Of a stretch of DNA of 64,000 nt, positions 43,661-54,129 are shown piece after piece. The notes beneath the pieces are model-generated. The model was not told the origin of the DNA and made no database searches. It saw only the letters and a list, made by a program, of their open reading frames with translations. Origin of the DNA: Pycnopodia helianthoides (taxonomy: Eukaryota; Echinodermata; Asteroidea; Forcipulatida; Asteriidae); the NCBI GenBank assembly GCA_032158295.1, contig JASTWB010000043.1, positions 48,405 to 112,404 on the forward strand. Reading direction: 5' to 3'. How positions within the stretch are numbered: position 1 is the first letter of the stretch; every line of letters starts with the position of its first letter. A program made the translations under genes and the position numbers.

Positions 43661-44266
43661 GGTATCCCATTACCTTAAGGGCTCCGCGAACAGTGAAGGA
43701 GGGCGTAAGGCGAGGTGGGAGCGGGCTAATGGTGGTGGCAATCATAATGCTGAGCACGAGAGGTATCCCATTACCTTAAGGGCTCCGTGGACAGTGAAGG
43801 AGGGCGTAAGGCGAGGTGGGAGCGGGCTAATGGTGGTGGCAATCATAATGCTGAGCACGAGAGGTATCCCATTACCTTAAGGGCTCCGCGGACAGTGAAG
43901 GAGGGCGTAAGGCGAGGTGGGAGCGGGCTAATGGTGGTGGCAATCATAATGCTGAGCACGAGAGGTATCCCATTACCTTAAGGGCTCCACGGACAGTGAA
44001 GGAGGGCGTAAGGCGAGGTGGGAGCGGGCTAATGGTGGTGGCAATCATAATGCTGAGCACGAGAGGTATCCCATTACCTTAAGGGCTCCGCGGACAGTGA
44101 AGGAGGGCGTAAGGCGAGGTGGGAGCGGGCTAATGGTGGTGGCAATCATAATGCTGAGCACGAGAGGTATCCCATTACCTTAAGGGCTCTGCGGACAGTG
44201 AAGGAGGGCGTAAGGCGAGGTGGGAGCGGGCTAATGGTGGTGGCAATCATAATGCTGAGCCTGTCA
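43661..44266. repeat. 101-bp satellite, six near-identical copies
   Basis: The unit starts GGTATCCCATTACCTTAAGG, contains GGCGTAAGGCGAGGTGGGAG and ends CATAATGCTGAGCACGAGA. Starts are at 43661, 43762, 43863, 43964, 44065 and 44166, an exact 101-bp period. Copies differ at one or two bases, mostly at the GGCTCCGCGGACAG site. The open frames across it repeat one peptide and are artefacts of the array. Confidence 0.97.
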
Positions 44267-45386
44267 ATAATCCTTAGGAACCCAAGACCCCAGTTGTAGA
44301 TGTCCTACTCTTAAAAATCAACCTGAATGAAAATAAGATTTTGTTACAGAGAGGTAGAACGAGTGTGTAATGGTTACATAGGCCCTATAATTGAGTAAAA
44401 CAATTTTTGTATGGTTTCATATTGTGAAAAACACCTTATTTTGAGTGTCACGTTGGGCACAAATGCCGAGAATCACGAAAAGTCCCGAAGCGCATGGGAA
44501 CCAAACCAGCACGATGTGACTTGCTGGAAACCATGAAACTGCAAAAAAAATACCAATCAACTTTCAACCAAATTACAGAGGAAGAGGAGATGCAGAAATC
44601 CTGCAAGCATTTGAATCTTTAGGTCAGGAAACAGGCAACTTATTTGTGACAAAGTTGAATGGGCATGCAATTTGCAAATCCAGGGGAGTGTGACAATATT
44701 TGTATTCCGGTTACAGGACAAACAGGCTCAGTGTACGAATACTTACAAACCGTAAATGAAAGACAGCCTGGAAAGTTTGCCAAGTCAGTTGAGGCAATTA
44801 TTGGACAAAGTATAAGACATCTACTGAGAATTAGAAAAAACAATGTGCTTGCTGCCGAAACCCCGCAGTGAGGGCCGCTCACAGCACAAACTATACATAG
44901 CAGATAATGAGACGCATGTCCACCTATCACGTCGCATGCACTGGTCATCTCAATCGGTAGAGAACCAGTTTGTCTTATCTGCGCTGCCCCACCCATAATA
45001 AATACTGTACGGCTGCCCTAAGATACTGCAGCATGTAGACAGTTGGAAAAATGTGACAACTCATTTGAAATGTGATTTCATTAACTGTTTTCAAAACTTA
45101 AAACCTTTCCAGACATTTTAAACACAGAACAAAAACAAAACATTATTTTTTAATTGTTTTTTTTTTAGTATGTTTTTACACTGTGAAACCGTAGTATGTT
45201 TGTACACAAACCTAGCCTAGTTAGAAAGTTTGTTCTTTCTGGAGATTTCAATTCCATGACTGATACTGCCTAAAAGTTCATAAAGACCAATCGGGCCCAT
45301 CTGAGAACTTTAAGGGTTTCAACTGTTTTTGCCCAAAACTGCATGAATATAGTTGACAGTATACTTGACAACGTGATCTGTTGCAG
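44267..45386. other. Unassigned stretch with one weak ORF
   Basis: An open segment at 44659-44871 reads MGMQFANPGECDNICIPVTG then SVYEYLQTVNERQPGKFAKS. An overlapping frame just upstream (44575-44690) reads GRGDAEILQAFESLGQETGN. They may be decayed exons of the gene ending at 45748, since order and strand agree, but no motif supports it. The rest is AT-rich. Confidence 0.25.
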
Positions 45387-45748
45387 GTGTTTGGAACCCA
45401 CATTACCAAAAGGTAATATATACAGAGAATAGGCCGCACCTGTGTGAAGACTCTCCCCTCTGTGTCCACGTAACTAGATTTGGAAGTGAGGAGAAACGAC
45501 CACGACATTCTCCCTCTTCTAAGGATGAGCAGTTACGAAATGGGGGTTTAGTTGCAGAACTGAAAAAGAGGGCATTGACAGGAGCAACAGAAAAGGAGCG
45601 AAAGAAGGCGAAAACAGCTGCGACCAAGCTGGAGAAACCGACGGGAAAGAAAGGATTAGAAGACCTTGCTCGTCTCACGTATTACGCTGATGTGGACATT
45701 CCAGTAGAGCTGATGCACACAATACATGTAACAAAACCTGTTACATGA
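45387..45748 (+). CDS. Terminal exon of an unrecognised protein, 120 codons without ATG
   Basis: Directly after TGTTGCAG the plus strand stays open for 119 codons to a TGA. In order it encodes VWNPHYQKVIYTENRPHLC, a VTRFGSEEKRPRHSPSSK hinge, then a Lys/Ala-rich helix (ELKKRALTGATEKERKKAK) and GLEDLARLTYYADVDIPVEL before the stop. The good acceptor and the charged helical composition favour a true last exon with a likely nuclear basic segment. No initiating ATG is needed for an internal start. No preceding exon is firmly identified. The family is not recognised. Confidence 0.4.
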
Positions 45749-46699
45749 AGTGTGGATGATCTAAAAGAAAATGTATAAGTATTCTGATAATTCAAGTCAT
45801 TTATGTGGGAGTGTGCAACAAATAAAATAAAATACTTGAACTAAAATGTCAGAGGAGGATCAGTATTTTTGATTAAAATGCCAAAATAAAATATTTCTTC
45901 TTGGTAAAGAATTATTTTTAGTTGTCATGTTTAAACAAGCTGTTATGAAATCGCAACAGTTCGCAAACACATTTTTAAATTTTTAAAATGATATAAGACG
46001 TCGTGTCACCTGTGTTGAATAATTGTTAGGAAATATTTGAAAAGAACAATAACAATAGTAATAATATAGGTGTTATCGGTCAAATTCGGTAAATGAGCAG
46101 CCGATTTTATTTTCGTGCGATCGAATTAAAGCTATTTTGCCTTTCCAGTTTTTACTGCGTTTCAAATTCAGAATTCGTGCACTCAATTTCGTTTTAAGTC
46201 ATTCAAATTCATTTAGCACTGTTATCAATTTAGCCTATCGTAATTCTTTTTCGTGACGCATTGTCATTTAATTTAGCAAAACTGGTTCGACTGGAGATTT
46301 TTAATGACCTATTTTTTTTCAATTTCGTAAAAAGGCAATTAATTTTGCTAAACGAGAATTCAAATAGATAAAAAAATGTGAATAAAACTGTACTACGCAA
46401 CTTTACTTTTATTCAGGTAATTTTTACTTTTATTTATTTATGTTTCCAGTAGATTTTACATGGGGCCCATTAGATTTTGCGCACCTTCTTTGTTTTATTT
46501 TTTATTCTTGCCAAGATTTGGGGGGGGGGGATCTTTATTTGTTAACAGACCAAGACCTAATATTGTATTGTGTTTGAATGTGGTGTTTCTTTATGTTTTT
46601 CCTGGTTTCTCATTGTTTGTGTTGTTTCTTCCTCAACCATCAATCTGTTGGCAAGCTCAAGGTATAAATCTTACTCGTTTCCCTCGAAGGCCGCAAACA
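45749..46699. other. No gene recognised
   Basis: AT-rich, with an ATG-less T-rich stretch near 46480-46640 and a poly-G run. Nothing supported. Confidence 0.4.
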
Positions 46700-46980
46700 A
46701 CCTGCAGCCCACCACGTCACCTTTGTGCCGATTGACCTAAAGGTCAATGTGTTCACTGGTACAAGGGCAAGTATGAATGACCCAACAGTAGAGGAGTGGG
46801 TTTCCGACATGAGGTTGCTTCTAAGAGCCTGGAATACTCCCCACAACCAGCAGTCCCAGGTACTTGTAAAATACTTGGGAGGGGAGGCAAAGAGTTGGAA
46901 GTACTGGTAATGGAAGAGGAAGAGAAGGAAGAGGCAGAAACAGTCTTCGCTCGGCTGCTGGAAACCTATACATCAGTATA
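46700..46980 (+). pseudogene. Gag-like retrotransposon remnant
   Basis: The frame from 46725 gives LKVNVFTGTRASMNDPTVEE then WVSDMRLLLRAWN and VLVKYLGGEAK. One base later the frame continues as EAETVFARLLETYTS before a TAG at 46978. F-G------VEEW--------W, then LGGEAK, then VF--L---Y is the capsid-like pattern of Ty3/Gypsy and PNMA-type Gag proteins. A frameshift near 46895 and the lack of neighbours mark it as a relic. Confidence 0.4.
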
Positions 46981-48261
46981 GCGTGACCAGAAATATCCCA
47001 AATGTTTAGCCCAGGCACACCGCTGTACTCAGTTAATTTTTTATTAATATATGTATTCAAAATCAATATTTGTTTAAAGAAACCAACCGCGCTTAGCAAT
47101 TAGCTTGTGCATGTGGTTGATTCCTTTTTAGATCACTACAGTATGTAGTCTATTCATTTTTTGTAGGTCAATTTGTCAATCCCAGTTTGGTTGTAATGCA
47201 CATGTGGTTTTTCTATTGAGTTGTGCACACAACCTACATAAACCATAGTGCATATACACACATTTTGGGGCAGTTGTGTATGGCTCAAAAACGCACACAA
47301 GATCTAATGTCACCACAATCCTCAAGCACATCTTATATTTCTTACAATGTTCCATACAGTTAAATTAAGTTATCAAGACACCTTCTATATTGTCATGAAA
47401 CTACTACCAGAATTTTTGTACAGTAAACGTTTTGGGCTGGTCTAAGGTCCCCACAGTCATTCTGTGCTCCAATTACGCTTAACAAAATTGCCATTTAAAA
47501 ATTTCAATCCTGATAAGCAGGTGAGACGTATATTTTCTGTTTTACAATTCGTATTTTGTTAAAAAGAAAATTGAACTAGACATGAGTTTGTAACAAACAA
47601 ACACTGGGGTTTCAGTTGTGTTGTCAATAATAAACCTTTAAATTCATGTAATAATTAATTTCACACCTGATGTAATGATGTTTAAGAAACAAGCTCAATA
47701 CCACAACGCAGCATGCATCAATGATACATGTCCATCACGCAAAGACAAAGGAGACTGAATTAAAAGCCACTACACATAGCTACTTGAATGCTCCAATTAC
47801 GCTTTAAAAAATGCCATTTTTAAAGTTTAATCCTGATAAGCAGGTGAGACATATTAGTCACTACAACAGATTTATAAAATTTTTTAAACGCACTCTCACC
47901 TGACATCTGGCAGTTATGGGGCACTGCTATTGTTTTCTACTATCCCTTTTTCTGTAATAGTCAACAGGGGAGTGTGGTCAGATGTACTGGGGGGACCTTG
48001 AGGTCATAGTTCAAGAATGTGTGTGTTATAAGTATAACAGAGGATATTCTGTTGAGATGCATACAACTAAAGGGAGAATACTGAATCTAGAGGGAAATCA
48101 TCCTTACACTATTAATATTTATTTATGGGTCCAAGATGTCTGAACTTTTCAAGGCTGAGCCCCAACCACTGAGTGATAGAAACCTTGTACAAACCCATCT
48201 GGATCTTCACAACCTGCCTGAGCATATAGCCATGATAGTACCAAAGTGAAGCCAATCATAA
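46981..48261. repeat. Non-coding, with a 65-bp direct repeat pair
   Basis: CTCCAATTACGCTT...TTTAATCCTGATAAGCAGGTGAGAC-type blocks occur at about 47468-47530 and 47791-47850, 323 bp apart. No exon is seen in the rest. Confidence 0.5.
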
Positions 48262-48755
48262 TATGAATCCTGACACAGAAGATATTCTCAAATTATTTCA
48301 ATTAAATTCAAAGGGGCGAGTTCCGGTACAAGAAGCACACAAGAAGATTAACAAAGTGATTATCCTTCACTGAACACAACCAGAGTAGGAAAAGTGCTAA
48401 GACAAACTTTTAGAAAACATATAAAGCGCGGATAACCTGGAACAACAAAGGCCAACCCAACTGCAAAGTGGTGCTACTACAGCATTGAGATAATTGACGG
48501 CTCATCACAGTGTCCACAAACAGCTTCTTCAGAAGTTGTTCCCGAAAGTTGGGGAAACCGTAACAGAATAGAGTCGGAGGCTCTCGTTCCTGGAATTTCC
48601 AAACTCGTCAGAGAACTTGACATAGAAATTCAGTGTACCCCTCCAGAAACAAGGAAGCTGAAAAACACGAATAGAAGATTTACGGAGGAAACAGGGATTG
48701 GCCCAGAAAACTATTGAGAGACTGAGAACAATGGCCAACAAACCCAGCAACACAT
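48262..48755 (+). pseudogene. Orphan protein exon: small helical domain plus coiled coil, truncated
   Basis: The frame starts NPDTEDILKLFQLNSKGRVP, a helical module that continues after a small shift as DYPSLNTTRVGKVLRQTFRK, reminiscent of the DNA-binding N-terminus of multicopy orphan proteins in corals and echinoderms. It then gives IEIIDGSSQCPQTASSE and a segment to KLVRELDIEIQ. A final frame has IEDLRRKQGLAQKTIERLRT, a coiled coil. Several frame changes show decay. The likely 5' end of the Tc1 element lies at about 48752, so the Tc1 insertion separates it from the kinase-like and PHD exons downstream. These may once have been one gene. Confidence 0.4.
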
Positions 48756-50100
48756 ACACTGGCGTGCAAAGGTTTTTACGCACCTTGCTGTGATTTTTCA
48801 ATCGAAGATTTCACCATTAAATAAAGTCAGAAGAAAATAAAATACCACACCTGTGTCTTTCACGTTTCCTTCATGAAATTCCGTTTATTACATCCCATTT
48901 GCGACGATTTGTTCGGCAAGCTTCCGAGACAGTGTTGAACCGCCATATTGAATGACCTCATTAAATATTCATGACCTCATTAATATCATTATCGTGGCAT
49001 TTAAACCAATGGCAACAAACATCATTGCGAAATGCCCTCTTTGCATCTGAATGCCACAGAGTTCACATCGTGTCCATAACAATGCCTCCAAAAAGTCAGC
49101 TTTCCGATATGGAAAAAGGGATGATCAGAGCGTGGAACGTGGAGGGGATCTCCAAAAGAGAAATTGCTAGACGGCTTGGAATCGCTGAGGGTACGGTTAG
49201 GTACAACCTAAACAAACAACGGGAGACAGGGTCGATGGACCCACGGCCAAAATCTGGGCGGCTTCGGGCCACACCACCCCGGGAAGATTGGCACCTCGTG
49301 CAGACCTGTCAGCGCAACAGATTCTTGTGCGCCCCTGAGCTTGCCATGGATCTGGCCAGAACCTCAGGGGTCGAAGTGCATCGATCAACAGTTTCCCGCC
49401 AATTGGCTGATGCTGGGCTGCATGGCAGGGTTGCCAGGCATAAGCCACGCCTTACACCGATCCACAAGCAACGGCGATTAGCCTGGGCCCGGGAGCACCT
49501 GACCTGGACCGCTGATGACTGGTCCAGGGTTTTATGGAGTGATGAGTCCAGGTTTCAGCTCTACCAGAGTGATGGACGGGTTTACGTCAGGAGAATGGTG
49601 GGGGAGGAGTTTGCAGAGAACTGTGTAGTGCCGTCGGTAAAACATGGAGGGTCTGGGATCATGGTTTGGGGTTGCATGAGCTCCGCCGGCGTCGGGGTAT
49701 TGGCACGGGTAGAGGGGAACATCAATGCGGTGGTTTATATTGATATTCTCCGGGATCACATGCTGCCTTCTGCCCATCGTTTGATCGGCCATGAGTTCTT
49801 GTTTCAGCATGATAATGCACCACCGCATACTGCTAGAATTACTCAAGAATTCATAGCCGACCCAGCCCAAAGCCCCGACCTGAATCCGATAGAGAATTTG
49901 TGGAATGAGCTTGAGCGGCGGCTTCAACATGAAAATCGGCCCCGAAATCAAGGGGAGCTCTATCAAATTCTCAATCGGGTTTGGGAGGGATTGGACCTAA
50001 ATGTCATCACCAATCTCTTGGCATCAATGCCACGACGCTGCCAAGCCGTTATTGATGCCGCTGGAGCTTTTACGCCCTATTAATTTTGACCTTCCCTCCG
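48752..50100 (+). mobile_element. Tc1/mariner transposon, 3' end not found
   Basis: After a TA the sequence CACTGGCGTGCAAAGGTTTT looks like a Tc1-type terminus. The transposase gene follows at 49082-50083. No inverted copy of this terminus was seen after the gene up to 50255, so the 3' end is lost or too diverged. The element inserted into, or next to, the orphan coiled-coil gene. Confidence 0.55.
49082..50083 (+). CDS. Tc1-type transposase with shortened catalytic spacing
   Basis: The uninterrupted ORF (333 codons from ATG at 49082; a longer upstream reading to 48971 is less likely) has an N-terminal helix-turn-helix pair (IRAWNVEGISKREIARRLG; VHRSTVSRQLADAGL) and a DDE catalytic domain: VLWSDESRFQ (Asp154), FLFQHDNAPPHTAR (Asp244) and SPDLNPIENLWNEL (Glu271). 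It would cut and paste the element at TA sites. In Tc1 enzymes 34 residues separate the second Asp from the Glu (DD34E); here only 26 do, because about eight residues (24 bp in frame) are missing before PAQSPDLNP. This probably ruins catalysis although the frame is intact. Confidence 0.9.
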   Translation: MPPKSQLSDMEKGMIRAWNVEGISKREIARRLGIAEGTVRYNLNKQRETGSMDPRPKSGRLRATPPREDWHLVQTCQRNRFLCAPELAMDLARTSGVEVHRSTVSRQLADAGLHGRVARHKPRLTPIHKQRRLAWAREHLTWTADDWSRVLWSDESRFQLYQSDGRVYVRRMVGEEFAENCVVPSVKHGGSGIMVWGCMSSAGVGVLARVEGNINAVVYIDILRDHMLPSAHRLIGHEFLFQHDNAPPHTARITQEFIADPAQSPDLNPIENLWNELERRLQHENRPRNQGELYQILNRVWEGLDLNVITNLLASMPRRCQAVIDAAGAFTPY

Positions 50101-50254
50101 TGTTTACCGACGGTCATGGGCGCCGCCATCTTGGATTTCCCCATAATGAATTTATAATGAGCTGAACCTCCGTTCCCTTTGTGCACAAGCAAAGAACTGT
50201 TATCCATTTTTGCTCTTTTTAACAATTTTCTGGCACCATTTTCGAACCGGAAAC

Positions 50255-50662
50255 ATGAATTTATTGCACATTCCCAGAGATCACCTACACTTTGTTAACA
50301 AATTGGTAAGTGGGCGGTACGGTGCATACATGGTAGCAAAATACAAGGGTATTGATGTGGTGGTGAAGGAAACACTAAATCCAGAACAACTTACAACCGA
50401 CAAACTCAAAAAGGAAGTTTTAAAGAGGCAACGGCTATGTTGATGTTACAGTCATCGCCACATCTGCCCCATTTGATCGGTATATCAGTAAACAGAGAGC
50501 CGTTTCTGATTGTAACTTTGTACTAGGGACGTTACACTATAAATAAAGCTCTTTGGGACAAATGGCTCGTTGGAAGCATCCCCTGGGTTAGAGTCATCCA
50601 ACAGGTGGTTGCAGGATTGATGACCATTCACAGGAGTCAGATACTGCACATTGACATAAAAG
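50255..50662 (+). pseudogene. Protein kinase-like exon, inactivated
   Basis: The segment encodes LLHIPRDHLHFVNKLVSGRY then GAYMVAKYKGIDVVVKETL, a glycine-rich loop (SGRYG) and the ATP-anchoring Lys (VVVKE). One base shift later it gives LPHLIGISVNREPFLIVTLY, a TAG (50524-50526), and VIQQVVAGLMTIHRSQILHI then DIK, matching the HRDLK catalytic loop with Ile in place of Arg. A GTAAAA donor follows at 50663. DFG and the C-lobe are not found. Kinase-like domains of this type occur in multi-domain orphan proteins of marine invertebrates. Frameshift and stop make it a pseudogene exon. Confidence 0.6.
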
Positions 50663-50761
50663 GTAAAATCTTTTAAAATTTATAATTATTTATCTGGGCA
50701 AATCATACCAATATATGTTAGGATTGTTCGATTTTACAGAAATGTTGAAAACATTTGTCAG

Positions 50762-51840
50762 ATGGAAGATTGGGGTAAGTTAAGTGAAAGGGACGAGGAT
50801 TTGTATAATAGGTGGCAGGAAGTTTCTGTAGCTGCGGAAGAGTGTGAAAGGGAATATAGTTCTGCACTGAAAGAGCAGAAGTTTGAGGAACGCTTGCTCG
50901 ATGGGTTTAAGAAGGTGCAAATGGGTAGGAGGAGAAGGGAGAGGAAATGAGGCTTGTGATTTTCCAGCATGTGCTGTCTCTATGAATAATGTTGATGATG
51001 ATGATATCAGATGGGTTCAATGTGAAACATGTGGAGATGAGGAAGATGAAAGTGGGTGGTTCCACCAAGATTGCATCAGAGTAAAGGACACAGATTTAGA
51101 TGGAGATAACAAATATGAATGCCTAGTTTGCTTAGGACAGGTCGCTACTGTACATGATGTCGTACAAAGAAAAAAGCTTATCGTTGAAACACATAAGAAA
51201 ACTGCAAATGACTTAAAGGTAGACAAAGACAAATCAAAAGGTGAACTGGAAAAGATTTTCAAACAAGTAACCGCACAAATGGGGCCACTTGAAAGAGAGT
51301 TGTGCACAGTACTAGAAGAACAATTAGGTGTTAAAAAGCAGGCCTATTATTCACAATGCTTTGTTGGCAATCACTGTAAGATTATATTAGATAACACTGA
51401 TAAGCTAATGACAGTAAAGGATGGAATGGAGGAGCAACCTCTATACATAGAGCTCTTCACTAGATTACAGAATATATTTAGGTTGCTCTAAGATCCCTTT
51501 TTTGACACATCAAGAAGTGGATGAGTTGTGCATGAAGTGTTGGGAGTTTGGTGCTTGGTTCCCAGAGAATTGTCCAGAGGAGCGGATTCCTCCCAAGCTC
51601 CACTTTCTAACATGCCATGTTCCTGAATGTGCCAAGATGTGGAGCACTGTAGGCCTACTCAGTGAACATGGCATAGGGAGTCTTCATGCACAACTCAATG
51701 AAGACGAACATGTCTTTGCTTCTGTAAGGGACAATCAAACCAGGCTTAAACTTATGTTTGCACAACATGAACAGAGGATGCAAGCAGACAAATCACATTT
51801 GAAAACCTCCATCCATAAATGTAGGGATGAAGACTGTTGA
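50762..51840 (+). pseudogene. PHD-finger orphan protein, broken into three frames
   Basis: Segment 1 (50762-50950) is a charged helix, DLYNRWQEVSVAAEECEREY and KEQKFEERLLDGF. Segment 2 continues after a -1-type shift with CDFPACAV, WVQCETCGDEEDESGWFHQD, C, and YECLVCLG, a PHD-type zinc finger (51 to 60 residues). A helix and GVKKQAYYSQCFVGNHCKII then run to a TAA (51491). Segment 3 (51502-51840) gives HQEVDELCMKCWEFGAWFP, PPKLHFLTCHVPECAKMW, LSEHGIGSLHAQLNED and ends in KCRDEDC. Y---FVGNH, PKLH-L--H and EHG-ES-HA-N are landmarks of a widespread uncharacterised, transposon-linked family. The PHD finger would read histone tails. Two breaks make this copy non-functional. Confidence 0.55.
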
Positions 51841-51992
51841 GGTTGTTACAAAATTGTTGTCCAAGGTGTTCGTAAGAGCCAGGTTTGCCATAAAGAGAAA
51901 AACAAAACTGTTTAAAATTTTCGAATAGCTGTCATCTTAGAAACAACATAAGTTCCTTACACAAGCACGCGAATAAGCGCCATCTGTAAGAG

Positions 51993-52560
51993 CAGCTTTT
52001 CATAAGCTACAGCAGCTACTCAAAGACCAACTCACTACCCAGCGTCTTGAAAAAGAAAAGCTGAAGCAAGAAAAAGACGTGAAGAAGCAAAAAGAGAAGG
52101 AGGAGCAAACAAGACAGCTCAGCGATTGTGGGCTGAAGATGAGGTTGAGGAAAGGTTGCTGGCTTCTCCTCTGAGAAGCAAACAGAAACACTGGCAGCAA
52201 ATCTTAATTTTCGTCATCGAGTGATGGTTCAAAGAGCACCTAAAACCTCAATGTGGTATCTAAGTAAGGAGGGGGGGGGGGAATTGAAGACGATTCCTGA
52301 GCTCATCAGTAATTTGCAAACCATAATTCAACATAACCATGCAGTAGTACCAAGTGAAGCGCCACAACTGAGGCATCAAGTTGCTATAGACCAGAAGATG
52401 AGAGGAGAAAACTTCTTGCAGAATCCGTCCTCAAGATTAAAAAACAGACGAAGGATGACAAACTAAAACTCATGTCAAAGAAACGGCATCAAGAATCACA
52501 AAAACGTCTTGCTTCTCCAACAAAACTAAGACATTTCTCAATACCAAGTACAATGTATTC
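51993..52560 (+). pseudogene. Coiled-coil segment and remnants
   Basis: 52001-52174 encodes HKLQQLLKDQLTTQRLEKEK followed by a run of Lys/Glu/Gln, a clear coiled coil, ending at TGA. Another frame keeps RLWAEDEVEERLLASPLRSK. An open segment at 52221-52466 shows MVQRAPKTSMWYLSKEGG, with a poly-G run. These look like decayed exons between the PHD protein and the Tudor-like exon. Confidence 0.35.
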
Positions 52561-52572
52561 CTGATTTTTCAG

Positions 52573-52781
52573 GCAAGCGTGTCGAGCATTTGCATGAGAA
52601 TGAAGCAACAGGGGCTGAAGATTGGTATGTGGGTACAGTGGTAAGACGAGTAAGTGATGGAAGAACCAAAGATCCGTTGAAGATGTTGTACGAAATTCAT
52701 TACGAAGATGGGGATAAAGCTGAAACAGACTTAGCAGAAGATTTCTTAAATGGAGAGCTTCCTCTACTAGATGAACCCTGA
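52573..52781 (+). CDS. Tudor/chromo-like C-terminal exon
   Basis: After TTTTTCAG the frame (phase 2) encodes GKRVEHLHENE, DWYVGTVVRRVSDGRTKDP, LYEIHYEDGDKAETDLAEDF and ends ELPLLDEP at TGA. G--V-H-------W--G-V--------Y-I-Y-DGD----DL--D is the small beta-barrel (Tudor, SAWADEE or similar Royal-family fold) that often closes transposon-linked orphan proteins of this kind. Together with the PHD exon upstream it would suggest a chromatin-binding protein. The exon itself is intact. Confidence 0.5.
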
Positions 52782-53009
52782 GTACATTACAAGTTTGTCA
52801 TCCTTCATCTGTTTTTGAATCTTGATGACAAATTCTGCAGGAAGTTTCCTCCTGTCATCTTCTTATCAGAACCACAAATCATTACAAATCTCAGTTCTAC
52901 CTGTGCCTGTAGCCATGGCAACCAATTTTCTGAACTTTATATCCAATTTGTTTGGGGATCTGTAATGGTGATGATGGATATAACTTGTCTAGGTAGCTTC
53001 TATTCTTAA

Positions 53010-53394
53010 AGGAACATTACCGAATTGGTAAGAACAAAACTTGTAGAATATACTTTTTGATCACAGATTTACATAAAACTTACACGGTCTAATGATGATG
53101 ATAGTAGAAAACATCCCTTAAAATATTTCTGTCTGAAATGCCATATTTGATGAGAAATGAATAAACTAATTTTCCGATTGGAGTTTATCGCTCAGTGAGC
53201 GTTTTATTCATTTGTTGAACCTATATGATTTCATGCAAATGTGTAATCGGTTTTCAACATTTTCTCGAGACCCAGTTGGCCGATCGATCTCAAACTTCTA
53301 CAGGTTTGTCAGTTTATGTATATGGTGGATTACATAAAGTGCTTACACTGCCAGCAACTGTTTTGTTAGCAAAAACCAATTCTGTAACGTTCCT
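53010..53394. mobile_element. TTAA-flanked MITE with AGGAAC termini (Kolobok-like)
   Basis: The left end AGGAACATTACCGAATTGG and the inverted right end CCAATTCTGTAACGTTCCT match at 17 of 19 positions. TTAA borders both ends (53006-53009 and 53395-53398). TTAA duplication with AGG-starting TIRs fits the Kolobok superfamily better than piggyBac, which starts CCC. 385 bp, non-coding. Confidence 0.7.
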
Positions 53395-53647
53395 TTAATG
53401 TAAGTTCTATGCCATGTATAATTATGGGGTTGTGACACTTTACAAATGGCTTTGAATTGCACTCTTGTATTGCATTACCATGGCAACCAAAATTTGAAAT
53501 GTTTTTAGGCTAGTTATCGCAATGTTTTTATTTTGTTTTGCAGATGAGTAATGTTGGCAAGACTTGTCTTTGCAACTTGGTCTTAATACGGGTTCTACGC
53601 TATGTACAGTAACACATTTATGAGTCAATGAGAAACAAAACCCCAAA

Positions 53648-53840
53648 TAAACTTTCCGACATAATGAGAGAAAACCGCGTACCAAGTCCCTCAAAGGAAA
53701 TCTGGTGAAAAAATATAAAACAACACCTGTTTAGTAAGACAGGTACCCAGGTGTTCTTGAACACAGACCCTCAGCATTTGAGGATAAAGAGAGGAAGAGA
53801 GGGCACTAACCCAGTAAATAAAACGGTGGTATGGATGGAC
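53648..53840 (+). pseudogene. Truncated copy of the recombinase element's upstream part
   Basis: This matches 19976-20150 nearly base for base (TTTCCGACATAATGAGAGAA, ACAGGTACCCAGGTGTTC, AGAGGAAGAGAGGGCACTAA), with a small insertion CCCTCAGCATTTGAGGATAA. The match ends at ATGGATGGAC and no recombinase ORF follows. It shows that the element containing the recombinase has moved or been duplicated. Confidence 0.85.
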
Positions 53841-53868
53841 TACCGATGTTTTACAGCGGCTCAATTGG

Positions 53869-54129
53869 ATGATATCGATAAGGGTGAGAAGTTTAATATA
53901 TCGACCAAAAGACAGACTGCTTCATCATTTCAACAGCAAAGCAGCTGTGGTATCCTGGCTAGTTTCGGGTGCAAGTCGGAGAACTAACAGACGGCTCAGA
54001 GGGGATCCTCAAACTTCACTAGTACTAATGGAGTCACAGATTGTTGAAGACACCGATGATGAAGACACTGATGATGAACATGCAGATGTTATCAGACTTA
54101 ATAGCGATGAGGATCTTGAGGAAGTTTGA
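53869..54129 (+). other. Acidic ORF after the recombinase-element fragment
   Basis: An 86-codon frame ends with EDTDDEDTDDEHADVIRLNS then DEDLEEV and TGA. Acidic tails also close the recombinase family, so this could be the 3' remnant of a deleted copy of that gene, but sequence identity to the tail at 21000-21110 is not evident. Confidence 0.3.

Noticed and set aside
43450..43981. Repeating-peptide ORFs in the 101-bp array
   Set aside because: The unit length is not a multiple of three and the frames simply follow the satellite; no start context or conservation argues for coding.
48752..50260. Complete Tc1 element with both TIRs
   Set aside because: No inverted copy of the left terminus could be found after the transposase, so only the 5' end is called.
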